From: a bacterium
GTDB lineage: Bacteria > Patescibacteriota > Microgenomatia > Levybacterales > UBA12049
DNA length: 50,267 nucleotides
NCBI GenBank assembly: GCA_021813145.1
Contig: JAKALS010000002.1
Span: forward strand, 99,595-149,861
Reading direction: 5' to 3'
Within the stretch, counting starts at the first letter, position 1, and the number at the start of each line of letters is the position of its first letter. The notes below the pieces were generated by a model. It saw only the letters and a program-made list of their open reading frames with translations, searched no databases and had not been told where the DNA came from. Shown here piece after piece: positions 1 through 7,204 of this stretch. Both the position numbers and the translations under genes were made by a program.

Positions 1-25
1 AAAAGTCAAGAAACCAAAATTAATG

Positions 26-97
26 TGGACCCGAGAGGATTCGGACCTCTGACATCTGCAATGTGAATGCAGCGCTCTACCGCTGAGCTACGAGTCC
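26..97 (-). tRNA. tRNA-Val (anticodon CAC)
   Basis: The reverse strand folds into a full 72-nt cloverleaf. The acceptor stem GGACTCG pairs with CGGGTCC with one G-T pair. The D-arm is GCTC/GAGC, and the anticodon arm CTGCA/TGCAG holds loop TTCACAT, so positions 34-36 are CAC and read GUG (valine). The T-stem is AGAGG/CCTCT and the discriminator base is A. The 3' CCA is not encoded, because the next bases are CAT. The T-loop reads TCCGAAT rather than the usual TTCGAAT, putting C at position 55 where nearly all tRNAs carry the uridine that becomes pseudouridine. It is transcribed away from lepB. Confidence 0.93.
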
Positions 98-122
98 TTG
101 AATTAAATCTTACCACAAACGG

Positions 123-151
123 TTGACAAAAATAAACAAATAAACGAGAAT
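123..151 (+). promoter_or_regulatory. Putative lepB promoter
   Basis: A perfect -35 hexamer TTGACA (123-128) is followed after 17 nt by GAGAAT (146-151), a poor -10. The lepB ATG starts 10 nt after it, so the leader would be only a few nucleotides. TATAAG at 152-157 is a rival -10, but its spacing to TTGACA is 23 nt. No Shine-Dalgarno sequence is present. Confidence 0.4.
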
Positions 152-161
152 TATAAGATAT

Positions 162-719
162 ATGGAATACGCAAGAAAAGCCTATTATTTTCTCCTTGAC
201 GCGGTCCAGACCCTCCTTGTAGCTGCAGCAATTTTTCTGGTAATCTACGTATTTCTTTTCCGTCCTTTTCAGGTAGACGGAGATTCTATGTACCCGAATT
301 TTTTAAACGGCGAATATGTGTTGACCAATCTTGTAGCGCTTAGGATTAATAATCCGAAACTTGGGGATGTAATTGTTTTTAAGGCACCCCCCGAACCCGA
401 CAAGGATTATATAAAAAGAGTAATCGGAGTTGCCGGAGACACAATACAACTTAAAGGCGGAGACGTTTACTTAAACGGAAAACTTCTCGACGAAAGCTCG
501 TTTCTTAGCCCGAGCGTAAGAACATACGGAGGCGCATTTCTTAAAGAAGGAGAAGTAATAACGGTCCCTCCGGGAGAATATTTTGTAATGGGAGACAACA
601 GAATGTACAGTTCGGACTCCAGGGAATGGGGATTTGTTCCACAGGCAAATTTAATAGGAGATTCTTCCCTTGTTTACTGGCCTCTTAACGACATGAAAAT
701 TGTTACAAACCCCTTATAA
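162..719 (+). CDS. lepB: Signal peptidase I
   Basis: Type I signal peptidase (S26 family), which cleaves signal peptides from exported preproteins on the outer face of the membrane. The 185-aa protein has one N-terminal membrane segment (about residues 14-33). The catalytic serine is in GDSMYP (Ser42), the general-base lysine is in YIKRVIG (Lys85), and the box-E motif GDNR lies at 144-147 followed by SSDSREWG. The length fits the short Gram-positive-like form with a single anchor. The next internal Met is at the active site, so the ATG at 162 must be the start. It stands alone on the plus strand, between a divergent tRNA gene and convergent parB, whose stop is 12 nt away. Several secreted or anchored proteins in the window are possible substrates (inference). 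Confidence 0.93.
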   Translation: MEYARKAYYFLLDAVQTLLVAAAIFLVIYVFLFRPFQVDGDSMYPNFLNGEYVLTNLVALRINNPKLGDVIVFKAPPEPDKDYIKRVIGVAGDTIQLKGGDVYLNGKLLDESSFLSPSVRTYGGAFLKEGEVITVPPGEYFVMGDNRMYSSDSREWGFVPQANLIGDSSLVYWPLNDMKIVTNPL

Positions 720-731
720 TATAATAAATAG

Positions 732-1547
732 TTACTTTGAGAGGATATCGTAGACCTCTTTAAGCTTAGGTCCGGTTACTTCGACATCGCCTTTTATTAC
801 AAATGTTATTCTTGCCTGACTCCTCGACTGGTATACGTTGACTTTGTTGAATCCTAATTTGCCTTCAAGATTTCTCGCCATTTCATCAAGTTCGGGTACC
901 CAAAGTCTGTCTTCTTTTTTCCTCGGCTCTTTTTGCTGAATTTCGCCTTTTACCTGTCTTGCCATTTCTTCGGTCTGTCTTACGGTGCTGTTTTCCCTTA
1001 GTATTTTTTTGAAGAGTTCGAGCATTAATTTTGGATCTCCCAAAGAAATAAGGGGTCTTACGTGTCCTTCGGTAATAACTCCTGCCACCAATGCGTCTTT
1101 AATTGCATCCGGCAAAGACAAAAGTCTTATTGTGTTGGAAACCGTGGGAGCGCTTTTTCCCACTTTTCTTGCAACTTCGTTTGTTCCCAAACCGAATTCG
1201 TCTATTAACCTCCTGTAAGCCTGTGCTCTTTCTATCGGATTTAAGTCTTCCCTTTGCACGTTTTCGACAATTGACATTTCAAGCATTCCCTGGGGGGTTG
1301 TTTCTCTGATTACTACCGGAACTTTTGCGAGTCCCAAAACTTTTGCCGCTCTCCATCTTCTTTCACCTGCTATTATTTGAAGACCGGCCGGAGTTTTAGC
1401 AACGACAATCGGCTCTAAGATTCCCTGTTCTCTTATTGAATCGACTAGTTCCTGAAGAGAGTCCGGAGAAATTATACCTCTGGGTTGAAGAGGATTAGCT
1501 TGAAGTAAAGTTATATCTAATTCGGTAACTTTATCCTGATTATCCAT
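732..1547 (-). CDS. parB: ParB/Spo0J-like chromosome partitioning protein
   Basis: DNA-binding CTP switch protein of chromosome segregation, which loads at parS sites and works with ParA and SMC. Of its 271 residues, the N-terminal ParB/Srx domain shows GERRWRA (61-67) and [12 protein letters not shown] (95-106). A helix-turn-helix follows at about 121-141, then a lysine-rich linker and a C-terminal segment where ParB proteins usually dimerise. Its start overlaps the end of rpmA by 8 nt, so it is likely translated from the same rplU-rpmA-parB mRNA. That linkage of a ribosomal protein pair with parB is unusual. No parA and no convincing parS site are present in the window. There is no Shine-Dalgarno sequence, so coupling to rpmA termination is plausible. 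Confidence 0.93.
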   Translation of the reverse strand: MDNQDKVTELDITLLQANPLQPRGIISPDSLQELVDSIREQGILEPIVVAKTPAGLQIIAGERRWRAAKVLGLAKVPVVIRETTPQGMLEMSIVENVQREDLNPIERAQAYRRLIDEFGLGTNEVARKVGKSAPTVSNTIRLLSLPDAIKDALVAGVITEGHVRPLISLGDPKLMLELFKKILRENSTVRQTEEMARQVKGEIQQKEPRKKEDRLWVPELDEMARNLEGKLGFNKVNVYQSRSQARITFVIKGDVEVTGPKLKEVYDILSK

Positions 1548-1791
1548 TTAAAACTTCTACAAATTTTTTCCCTAAAAGGGTTTTGAATTTTACAACTCCC
1601 GATGTCAAAGCAAATATGGTGTAGTCTTTACCCATATCCACGTTTTTTCCGGGTTTAAACTTCGTGCCTTTTTGCCTTACTATGATATTTCCGGCCTGGA
1701 CTTTTTGTCCGCCGTACACTTTAACACCGAGACGTTTTGCCCTTGAATCTCTGTTTCCTTTTACTGCTCCTTGTGCTTTTGTATGTGCCAT
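1540..1791 (-). CDS. rpmA: 50S ribosomal protein L27
   Basis: Ribosomal protein L27 of the large subunit, whose N-terminal tail reaches the peptidyl-transferase centre. It has 83 residues and starts [20 protein letters not shown], matching the family pattern MAH.K..G....GRDS.AKRLGVK with an unusual tail (TKAQGAVK instead of the common KKGGGS). GGQ.V.AG.IIVRQ.GT.F.PG follows as expected. There is no cleavable N-terminal extension of the Firmicutes type. It lies 103 nt after rplU, the classical L21-L27 pair, with an inverted repeat in the gap. The AUG has no Shine-Dalgarno sequence. Confidence 0.95.
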   Translation of the reverse strand: MAHTKAQGAVKGNRDSRAKRLGVKVYGGQKVQAGNIIVRQKGTKFKPGKNVDMGKDYTIFALTSGVVKFKTLLGKKFVEVLNG

Positions 1792-1804
1792 TTTTAGATC
1801 TTAA

Positions 1805-1866
1805 TTACTAGTTATTAGTAACAATAAACGTGAAAAGTTTTTTTCATTTTATCCTGACTTTTCACG
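1805..1866 (-). promoter_or_regulatory. Two inverted repeats between rplU and rpmA
   Basis: A perfect 10-bp inverted repeat, CGTGAAAAGT (1829-1838) and ACTTTTCACG (1857-1866), has an 18-nt loop. A second smaller one, TTACTA/TAGTAA with a 5-nt loop, lies at 1805-1821, directly upstream of the rpmA start. Neither is followed by a T-run on the minus strand. They could set mRNA processing, differential L21/L27 expression or partial attenuation; the function is inferred. Confidence 0.5.
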
Positions 1867-1894
1867 CTAGTCAAGATATCAAAGAGGGTCAAAA

Positions 1895-2221
1895 TTAAGA
1901 CTTGCTCTTTGGAGTTTCAATTTTTTCTATTTCTACCTTGGACAGAGCGGCTCTAAATCCGGTAACTCTTCTGTACCTAACTTTTGATTTGAATTTAGCA
2001 ACTCTAATCTTATCGCCTTTTATGTGTCCGAGAACTTTTGCCGAAACTTTTGCGTTTGTTACAAAAGGTTTGCCAAGTTCTACATTCCCGTCCGAAACCG
2101 AAAGTAAAACTTCGTCAAAAGTAACAGGCCCTTCTTTTGCGTCAAGCCTGTCTATTTCGATTACATCACCTTCGGAAACTTTATATTGTTTGCCTCCTGT
2201 TTTGATAACCGCGTATTTCAT
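1895..2221 (-). CDS. rplU: 50S ribosomal protein L21
   Basis: Ribosomal protein L21, a large-subunit protein contacting 23S rRNA. At 108 residues it has the usual length. It opens MKYAVIKTGGKQYKVSEGD, a textbook L21 N-terminus, and ends with the family's R-rich strand (KYRRVTGFRAA) plus a short tail. It begins a rplU-rpmA-parB unit read on the minus strand. A TATAAT hexamer ends 7 nt before the ATG, so the message is predicted to be leaderless. This promoter abuts the 3' end of rodA, so L21-L27-ParB can be expressed independently of ileS-rodA. Confidence 0.96.
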   Translation of the reverse strand: MKYAVIKTGGKQYKVSEGDVIEIDRLDAKEGPVTFDEVLLSVSDGNVELGKPFVTNAKVSAKVLGHIKGDKIRVAKFKSKVRYRRVTGFRAALSKVEIEKIETPKSKS

Positions 2222-2228
2222 TCGTATT

Positions 2229-2234
2229 ATTATA
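2229..2234 (-). promoter_or_regulatory. rplU -10 element (leaderless)
   Basis: Perfect TATAAT on the minus strand with 7 nt between it and the rplU ATG, so transcription should begin at or beside the start codon. No good -35 is visible at the right distance (TAGAAA). It lies just past the rodA stop. Confidence 0.6.
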
Positions 2235-2243
2235 ACAGATAAT

Positions 2244-3326
2244 TTATCCGATTTCTAGAACTTCATCCCGTCTCGCAGACTTCTCCACCGCGTTTAAAAG
2301 CCCTAAAATTATAAAGTTTGAAAGCAAAGAACTGCCTCCGTAAGAAACGAAAGGAAGGGTTACTCCGACAATGGGTAAAAGCCCTACATTCATTCCGGCA
2401 TTTATAAAAAACTGCAAAAGAATAATAAAAAAACAAACTGCGGAAAAAACTTTGGAAAATCTATCTCTGGAATTTTGGAAAATTATAAAAATCCTGTAAA
2501 GTAAAAATACAAAAGCGCCTAAAATAACAAGAGTTCCGATAAAACCTACCTGCTCCGAAATTGTTGCAAAAATAAAATCGGTATGTCTTTCGGGCAAAAA
2601 CCTTAAGCCTGACTGTGTTCCCTCCCCAAAACCTTTTCCTATAATCATTCCCGAACCCACCGCAATTATCGATTGTATTGCGTTATAAGAAGAGCCTAAA
2701 GGGTCTTTTCCCGGTTCTATAAAAGTAAGGAGTCTTTGTTTCTGGTAATCGTGCAAAAAATGCCAGAGAATAGGAAATACTGCAGCAATAGACGCAAAAC
2801 CCGCCAAAAAATATTTATAGGGAAATCCGAAAAATACAAGAGTAAGCAAAGCAACAAGAACGTAAATAAGGGCATCACCAAGGTCCGGCTCCAGAAAAAT
2901 TAATACAGCTATGGGAAGAATCAAAAGACCGACGGACAGAAGCGATCTAAATGAATAATTTTTAAGGTTGGAAAGATAAGCTGCCAAAGAAACTGCAAGA
3001 AAGGGTTTCAAAATTTCGGAAAACTGGACCCTAAAGCCCAATAACTCTATGGAGCGTACGGAGCCCCTGCTTTCTATTCCTAGAAAAAGAACTATAAAAA
3101 GAAGTGCCAGGGATACTATATATATAGGGGCCATGTAGAGCTGGATTATTTTGTAATTTACCTGAGAAAAAAAGAAAAAAACAAAAAGCCCTATTATTAA
3201 AAATATAAACTGGCTTTTAAAAAAAGTTATATCTATGGAAAACATCGTGGCAAGGCTTAACATGGCAAGTACTATCGCAGGCACAAGAAGCGCAAAGTCA
3301 AAATTCCATATACTGTTTCTATTCAT
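2244..3326 (-). CDS. rodA: RodA-type SEDS peptidoglycan polymerase
   Basis: SEDS-family glycosyltransferase that polymerises lipid II into glycan strands during side-wall growth, with a class B PBP as partner. The 360-aa protein has about ten membrane segments. The motif after the DPLGSSYN loop (208-215), then GSG and LPERHTDFIFA (244-254), is the RodA rather than the FtsW version. EPDLG is at 146-150. The usual QPSE motif is QFSE here (101-104), a proline-to-phenylalanine change. The start overlaps the end of ileS by 8 nt, so it follows ileS in one transcript. A second SEDS protein, ftsW, sits in the dcw cluster, supporting RodA for this copy. Only one class B PBP gene is in the window. Confidence 0.9.
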   Translation of the reverse strand: MNRNSIWNFDFALLVPAIVLAMLSLATMFSIDITFFKSQFIFLIIGLFVFFFFSQVNYKIIQLYMAPIYIVSLALLFIVLFLGIESRGSVRSIELLGFRVQFSEILKPFLAVSLAAYLSNLKNYSFRSLLSVGLLILPIAVLIFLEPDLGDALIYVLVALLTLVFFGFPYKYFLAGFASIAAVFPILWHFLHDYQKQRLLTFIEPGKDPLGSSYNAIQSIIAVGSGMIIGKGFGEGTQSGLRFLPERHTDFIFATISEQVGFIGTLVILGAFVFLLYRIFIIFQNSRDRFSKVFSAVCFFIILLQFFINAGMNVGLLPIVGVTLPFVSYGGSSLLSNFIILGLLNAVEKSARRDEVLEIG

Positions 3327-6300
3327 TTCTTTTTACCGAGAAATCACCTTTTGAAAGTTTTGCGACTAAAGCTTTTCTTTTAATATAATCGGTAAATTGT
3401 TCGGGCCAATACGGAACAGAAACATTGACTTTTTCATCGGGCCTTGTTCCGAGAGCTTTTCTTTGCTCCTGTGTCTGTCTGACTATATCTCTTGCCAAAC
3501 CGAAGTCTAAATCCTGGTTCTCTTCTCCTGTTGAAGCGTTTACCGAATACCCTTCCGTTTTTTCTCCGAAATTAAGTTTTTGAACATTTATTTCGTCCAT
3601 TACGACTTTTAATACGTCTTTTGAAAACTGCGTATCACCGTTATAGACCATTTCCTTAAGAGGTATTCTTACTTTAATATTAGCCTGCTTTCGGAATGCA
3701 TGCGCAACCTCGACAAGTTCCCTTGCTTTTGCCATTTCTTCCTCCAGTTCTCTATTTACGAGTTCTTTTCCGGCTTTTGGCCAATCGGAAAGATGGACCG
3801 ATTCCTCGCCCGTTAAATTTGTATATATTGAATCCGCAAGAAAGGGCGTAAAAGGAGCAAGGAGTTTCGATAAAGTCATCAAAACTTCATATAAAGTTGA
3901 ATAGCATAGATTCTTATCTTTGTCGTTTTCGGCCGAAGGCCCTACCCTATCCCTGCTTCTTCTTACGTACCAAAGGGAAAGGTCGTTTACAAATTCTTCT
4001 ATAGAAAGCGAAGCTTTTTGCGCGTCGTATTCTTCAAGGCCTTTCGTTACAACTTCTATTGTTTTATTTAATCTGGAAATAATCCACCTGTCCAATATCT
4101 GATTGCTGATTATGGATTTTTGATTATTGGACGGCTTCCAACCGTCTGTATTTGCATAGGTTATAAAAAAGTTGTAAACGTTCCAAAGCATGATATGGAA
4201 TTTTCTTCTTGTTTCGTCGGCTGTTTTATATCCGAAAAGAAGATTCTGTTCGGGGTTGTGGGTTACAAACATCCACCTCATTACGTCTACGCCTATTTTG
4301 TCCGCCCCTTCGTTAAACTCTATCATGTTTCCCCATGATTTGTGCATCGGCCTTCCGTCTTCGCCAAGCATCGTCCCAAACCCCAAAACAAGTTTGAATG
4401 GGCTAGCATTCTCTAAAACCGTGGACATTGCTATCATCGAATAGAACCAGTTTTTAAACTGCCCGGGGAACGACTCTGTTATAAAATCTGCGGGAAACCA
4501 TTCTTCCCAGTATTTTTTATCAGTTGTATAACTCAGTTTCCCTGTTTTCGGGTCAACATAGGTAGAAAAAGGAACAATTCCGGCGTCGAGCCAAACGTTT
4601 CCCACATCGTTAACCCTTGAGACTACCGCACCGCATTTCGAACATTTTATTTTCACTTCGTCTATATAGGGCTTGTGGGGACTATGGCCTTCAAACTTGC
4701 CCCATCCTTCTACCGCCCTTTCCTTAAGCTCTTCCTTGCTTCCAATCACTTCAAAATTTCCGCATTCTTTGCATTCATATATAGGAAGTGCAAGTCCCCA
4801 GTACCTGTTTTTCTTGCTTATGAGCCAATCGCTCATATTGGAAAGCCAGTCCAGCTCCCTTTCCAATCCGAACTCAGGCCTCCATTCGATTTTTTTCGCG
4901 GTATCCATCATCTCTTCCCGAAGAGTCTTATTATTTGTTTTTCGTTCATTATTCTTTGAACTTTGGCCTACCTTATCCATTGCAATATACCATTCGTTTG
5001 TCACTTTCCAAACGAGCTCGGTTTTGCACCTCCAACATGCTGGATAACGGTGCGTATACCCCATTGTCTTTAACAAGAATTTTGAATTTGCGGTATTCTT
5101 TAAAAAGTCTATTATTATCTCGGGGTGCTTTTTTGCGTTTTGTCCGCCGAATTCTCCCATGGAAGTCACATAGGAAGCGTCATCGTTGATAGGCGAAATT
5201 ATAGACAACTTTTCTTTTTTTCCAAGGTCGAAATCTTCTTTTCCCGCCCCCGGCGCAACGTGCAAAAGGCCCGTTCCTTCCCCTGCCGTTACTATTTCCG
5301 AACCGTCAACTACTCTATGGAAGGTATCGGGATTTTCTTCGCGGGCTTCTTTTACAATAGAAAGAAAATCAAAAGGAGCTTCATATTTTAAACCGATAAG
5401 CTCTTTGCCTTTTACTTCACGCACTTCTTCAAATTCTTCTTCGAGCCCGTTAAATATATAATCGCTTACGGGAATTTCTTTTCCCTTAAGAGACCTTACG
5501 GGAGAATTACCTTCCCCGTCTTTTGAAATAAATATAATTTTTTCTTTTGTTTTTTTGTTTTCCCAGACCTTATAGGTAAATTTAACGTTGACTCCTACCG
5601 CAACGTTCGCAGGTATCGTCCAGGGGGTTGTTGTCCAAACCAAAAGGTATGTATTCTCAAATTCTTTATCTAAAATGGGAAGCTTAAAAAATATTGTCTC
5701 GTGGGTTAATTCTTTATAGTCTTCGGTAAGCATTTCGTGCTGGGAAATCGCCGTTTCGCACCGCGGGCACCACGGAACGCTGTCTTTTCCCTGATAAATC
5801 CAGCCTTTGTCGTAACAGGTCTTTAAGAAATGCCATATCATGTAGTTGTTTTCGTCCGACATTGTGTAGTAAGAGTGATCCCAGTCCATAAAATAACCCA
5901 ATCTTCTGCTCTGCTGTGTCTGAATTGTGCTGAATTTTATTACCCTCTGCCTGCAAAGCTCCACGAATTTTGCAATGCTGGCGTTTTTATCCCCTTCGAC
6001 CAGGTTTTCTATATCCCTTTTGTTTCTTATTCCGAGTTCTTTTTCTACCTCTACTTCTACCCATAAACCCTGACAGTCGAAACCGTTCTGAAACCTCTGT
6101 TTGTATCCGCGCATATTCCAGAACCTCTGCCATAAATCCTTGTATGTTCTCCCCCATGCATGATGTACGCCCATTGGATTATTTGCGGTTATGGGACCGT
6201 CGAGGAAAGAATACCTTTTTTCGGATTTCCCGTTTCTTTGGAGATATTTATCTAACAGATTTTCTTTTTCCCATTTTGTAAAAAGTTCATTTTCAAGTTT

Positions 6301-6366
6301 AGGGAAATCGACTTGAGGAGAAACAGGTTTAAATTCCGCTAGGGAATTATCAGAGTTTTTGGTCAT
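3319..6366 (-). CDS. ileS: Isoleucyl-tRNA synthetase (divergent class I form)
   Basis: Large class I synthetase of the Ile/Val/Leu group (1015 aa), charging tRNA-Ile and hydrolysing mischarged Val-tRNA. The CP1 editing domain is evident (VWTTTPWTIPANVAVGV), as are cysteine pairs typical of zinc ribbons (WCPRC, CWRC, CKEC, CSKC) and NVWLDAG. Both ATP-binding signatures depart from the consensus. HIGH is replaced by the segment PMGVHHAWGR near the N-terminus, and KMSKS by PMHKSWGN following GEDGR. I recognise this variant as a recurring subfamily annotated as IleRS or class I tRNA ligase, so it is probably functional. It carries a heptanucleotide-repeat insert (SNNQKSIISNQ). The gene is preceded by a 12-codon leaderless ORF whose TGA overlaps its ATG, and it is followed by rodA with an 8-nt overlap. 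Confidence 0.88.
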   Translation of the reverse strand: MTKNSDNSLAEFKPVSPQVDFPKLENELFTKWEKENLLDKYLQRNGKSEKRYSFLDGPITANNPMGVHHAWGRTYKDLWQRFWNMRGYKQRFQNGFDCQGLWVEVEVEKELGIRNKRDIENLVEGDKNASIAKFVELCRQRVIKFSTIQTQQSRRLGYFMDWDHSYYTMSDENNYMIWHFLKTCYDKGWIYQGKDSVPWCPRCETAISQHEMLTEDYKELTHETIFFKLPILDKEFENTYLLVWTTTPWTIPANVAVGVNVKFTYKVWENKKTKEKIIFISKDGEGNSPVRSLKGKEIPVSDYIFNGLEEEFEEVREVKGKELIGLKYEAPFDFLSIVKEAREENPDTFHRVVDGSEIVTAGEGTGLLHVAPGAGKEDFDLGKKEKLSIISPINDDASYVTSMGEFGGQNAKKHPEIIIDFLKNTANSKFLLKTMGYTHRYPACWRCKTELVWKVTNEWYIAMDKVGQSSKNNERKTNNKTLREEMMDTAKKIEWRPEFGLERELDWLSNMSDWLISKKNRYWGLALPIYECKECGNFEVIGSKEELKERAVEGWGKFEGHSPHKPYIDEVKIKCSKCGAVVSRVNDVGNVWLDAGIVPFSTYVDPKTGKLSYTTDKKYWEEWFPADFITESFPGQFKNWFYSMIAMSTVLENASPFKLVLGFGTMLGEDGRPMHKSWGNMIEFNEGADKIGVDVMRWMFVTHNPEQNLLFGYKTADETRRKFHIMLWNVYNFFITYANTDGWKPSNNQKSIISNQILDRWIISRLNKTIEVVTKGLEEYDAQKASLSIEEFVNDLSLWYVRRSRDRVGPSAENDKDKNLCYSTLYEVLMTLSKLLAPFTPFLADSIYTNLTGEESVHLSDWPKAGKELVNRELEEEMAKARELVEVAHAFRKQANIKVRIPLKEMVYNGDTQFSKDVLKVVMDEINVQKLNFGEKTEGYSVNASTGEENQDLDFGLARDIVRQTQEQRKALGTRPDEKVNVSVPYWPEQFTDYIKRKALVAKLSKGDFSVKRNE
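4099..4126. repeat. Heptanucleotide repeat block in ileS
   Basis: Four tandem degenerate 7-mers of the type ctgattg/ttgatta on the plus strand, lying in frame inside ileS and encoding an Asn/Gln/Ile-rich segment (NNQKSIISNQ). A weaker block with the same 7-nt period lies at about 4926-4960 in the same gene (segment KNNERKTNNK). Confidence 0.6.
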
Positions 6367-6401
6367 AATGAAATTTTCCCGTTCTCTAACGGGATAAACA
6401 T
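6363..6401 (-). CDS. Candidate 12-codon leaderless leader peptide of ileS
   Basis: ATG (6401-6399) starts a 12-codon frame encoding MFIPLENGKISL; its TGA stop overlaps the ileS ATG as ATGA. The ATG lies exactly 7 nt after a -10 TAAAAT, the spacing seen at direct leaderless genes here. A 6-bp perfect hairpin CCCGTT/AACGGG with loop AGAG (plus-strand 6378-6393) lies inside the frame. Its 5' arm starts on the third base of the Ile-3 codon ATC, and a second Ile codon ATT is at position 10. This suggests coupling of ileS translation to reading of the short ORF, perhaps sensitive to charged tRNA-Ile. The sequence features are seen; expression and function are inferred. Confidence 0.5.
   Translation of the reverse strand: MFIPLENGKISL
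6378..6393 (-). promoter_or_regulatory. Hairpin in the ileS leader
   Basis: Perfect 6-bp stem CCCGTT/AACGGG closing a 4-nt loop, within the short ORF ahead of ileS. It is followed by AAAATTTC, not a T-run, so it is not a standard intrinsic terminator. It is more likely a translational or pausing element. Confidence 0.5.
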
Positions 6402-6408
6402 AAGCATA

Positions 6409-6437
6409 ATTTTAACTTATACGGGGAATTTGTTCAA
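6409..6437 (-). promoter_or_regulatory. ileS promoter
   Basis: Minus strand: TTGAAC (6437-6432), 17-nt spacer, TAAAAT (6414-6409). The expected transcription start coincides with the ATG of the short leader ORF at 6401. It drives ileS-rodA. Confidence 0.62.
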
Positions 6438-6472
6438 CATTTAACCTTCTCCTTTTTATTACGCCCAGAGCT

Positions 6473-6667
6473 CTACGGTCTACCTACTGTATTTGAATCA
6501 AAAACAACCTTTAAATCAGTAAACTTTCCCCAACATGTATGATCAAGACCGAGTTTTAACTGCCCCGGAGATTTGTCGTCTTTTCTGGATTGAATAAACC
6601 TCTGGTGCCTCCAACCGTCCTCAACTACAATCACTCCCCTTGTCCTTCTTAGATATTCGTTAATCAT
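6473..6667 (-). CDS. Hypothetical protein, 64 aa
   Basis: I do not recognise this short basic protein. Its N-terminus is arginine-rich (INEYLRRTRG) and the centre holds VVEDGWRHQRF; it has no signal peptide, membrane segment or cysteine motif. The case for a real gene is its ATGA overlap with the upstream membrane-protein gene (6664-6667), which implies translational coupling. No Shine-Dalgarno sequence precedes it. It ends about 35 nt before the ileS promoter and has no terminator. It could instead be a chance ORF after the membrane-protein stop. Confidence 0.45.
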   Translation of the reverse strand: MINEYLRRTRGVIVVEDGWRHQRFIQSRKDDKSPGQLKLGLDHTCWGKFTDLKVVFDSNTVGRP

Positions 6668-7119
6668 CTTTTCTTAAATAACCTCTTAATCCACATATGG
6701 TCGTGAATCTCGCTGATTACAAAAATAATACTGAATATAATTATTACGTAGATAATAGCGTCTATACTGTCTCTTCCCTGCCTTTCCCAATAGACATCCC
6801 TAAGATACAGCCATAAAGCGAACTCATCTATAGTCAAAGCGGCGCCTATACCAAAAAGAATTGCCATGATATGCCTTATTCTATCGGAAGCCCAAAAAGA
6901 GATACCTATGTAACCCGAGAAAATCAAAAGAAAAATTCCGGGAACAAGGTGGTGTATATGAAGTAATCCGTTCTGATTTGGCAAAAGACCTGCTTTTTGG
7001 AGATGGGTAACAGTCCTTACAAGGGCAAATGAGATTAAAAAACTGAGCAGGATGAGGATTTGGGAGAGTCTTTTGCTGTCTTTTGTTTTTTTAATAATGC
7101 TTTTTAGAGCATTAATCAT
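6664..7119 (-). CDS. Small polytopic membrane protein, conserved type
   Basis: A 151-aa protein with a lysine-rich start and about four membrane segments (roughly 22-36, 54-72, 78-98, 123-140). The pattern HIHHLVPGI, then DEFALWLYLRDVYW and SIDAIIYVII, resembles an uncharacterised integral membrane protein family I associate with Actinobacteria. The His cluster and the acidic DEFALW segment are the conserved marks. Function is unknown; it has no catalytic signature I can name. A TATTAT hexamer ends 6 nt before the ATG, predicting a leaderless message divergent from the 7205 gene. Its TGA overlaps the start of a 64-aa ORF. Confidence 0.75.
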   Translation of the reverse strand: MINALKSIIKKTKDSKRLSQILILLSFLISFALVRTVTHLQKAGLLPNQNGLLHIHHLVPGIFLLIFSGYIGISFWASDRIRHIMAILFGIGAALTIDEFALWLYLRDVYWERQGRDSIDAIIYVIIIFSIIFVISEIHDHMWIKRLFKKR

Positions 7120-7125
7120 ACACTC

Positions 7126-7154
7126 ATAATAAATAAAAAATCCCTTAAAGACAA
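7126..7154 (-). promoter_or_regulatory. Promoter of the small membrane-protein gene
   Basis: Minus strand: TTGTCT (7154-7149), 17-nt spacer, TATTAT (7131-7126), with 6 nt to the ATG at 7119. It is divergent from and close to the 7205 promoter. Confidence 0.45.
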
Positions 7155-7168
7155 TAAGCTTTTGCCTA

Positions 7169-7198
7169 TTGACAATGATTGATATACTCTGATGTAAT
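7169..7198 (+). promoter_or_regulatory. Promoter of the 7205 gene (leaderless)
   Basis: Perfect TTGACA (7169-7174), 18-nt spacer, TGTAAT (7193-7198), and 6 nt to the ATG at 7205. Transcription should begin at the start codon, and there is no Shine-Dalgarno site. Confidence 0.65.
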
Positions 7199-7204
7199 TA
7201 ACAT

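Noticed and set aside
1829-1866. parS-like site near parB because of CGTGAAA and TTTCACG halves
   Set aside because: The halves are in the opposite arrangement to parS (which is TTTCAC next to GTGAAA) and are separated by an 18-nt loop, so it is better read as an RNA hairpin.
6378-6393. Intrinsic terminator ahead of ileS
   Set aside because: The stem is good but is followed by AAAATTTC on the transcribed strand, with no T-run.
6414-6437. Seven-codon ORF (MLNKFPV) with an AAGGAG-like sequence upstream of ileS
   Set aside because: Its ATG is upstream of the predicted transcription start and overlaps the promoter elements; it is probably chance.
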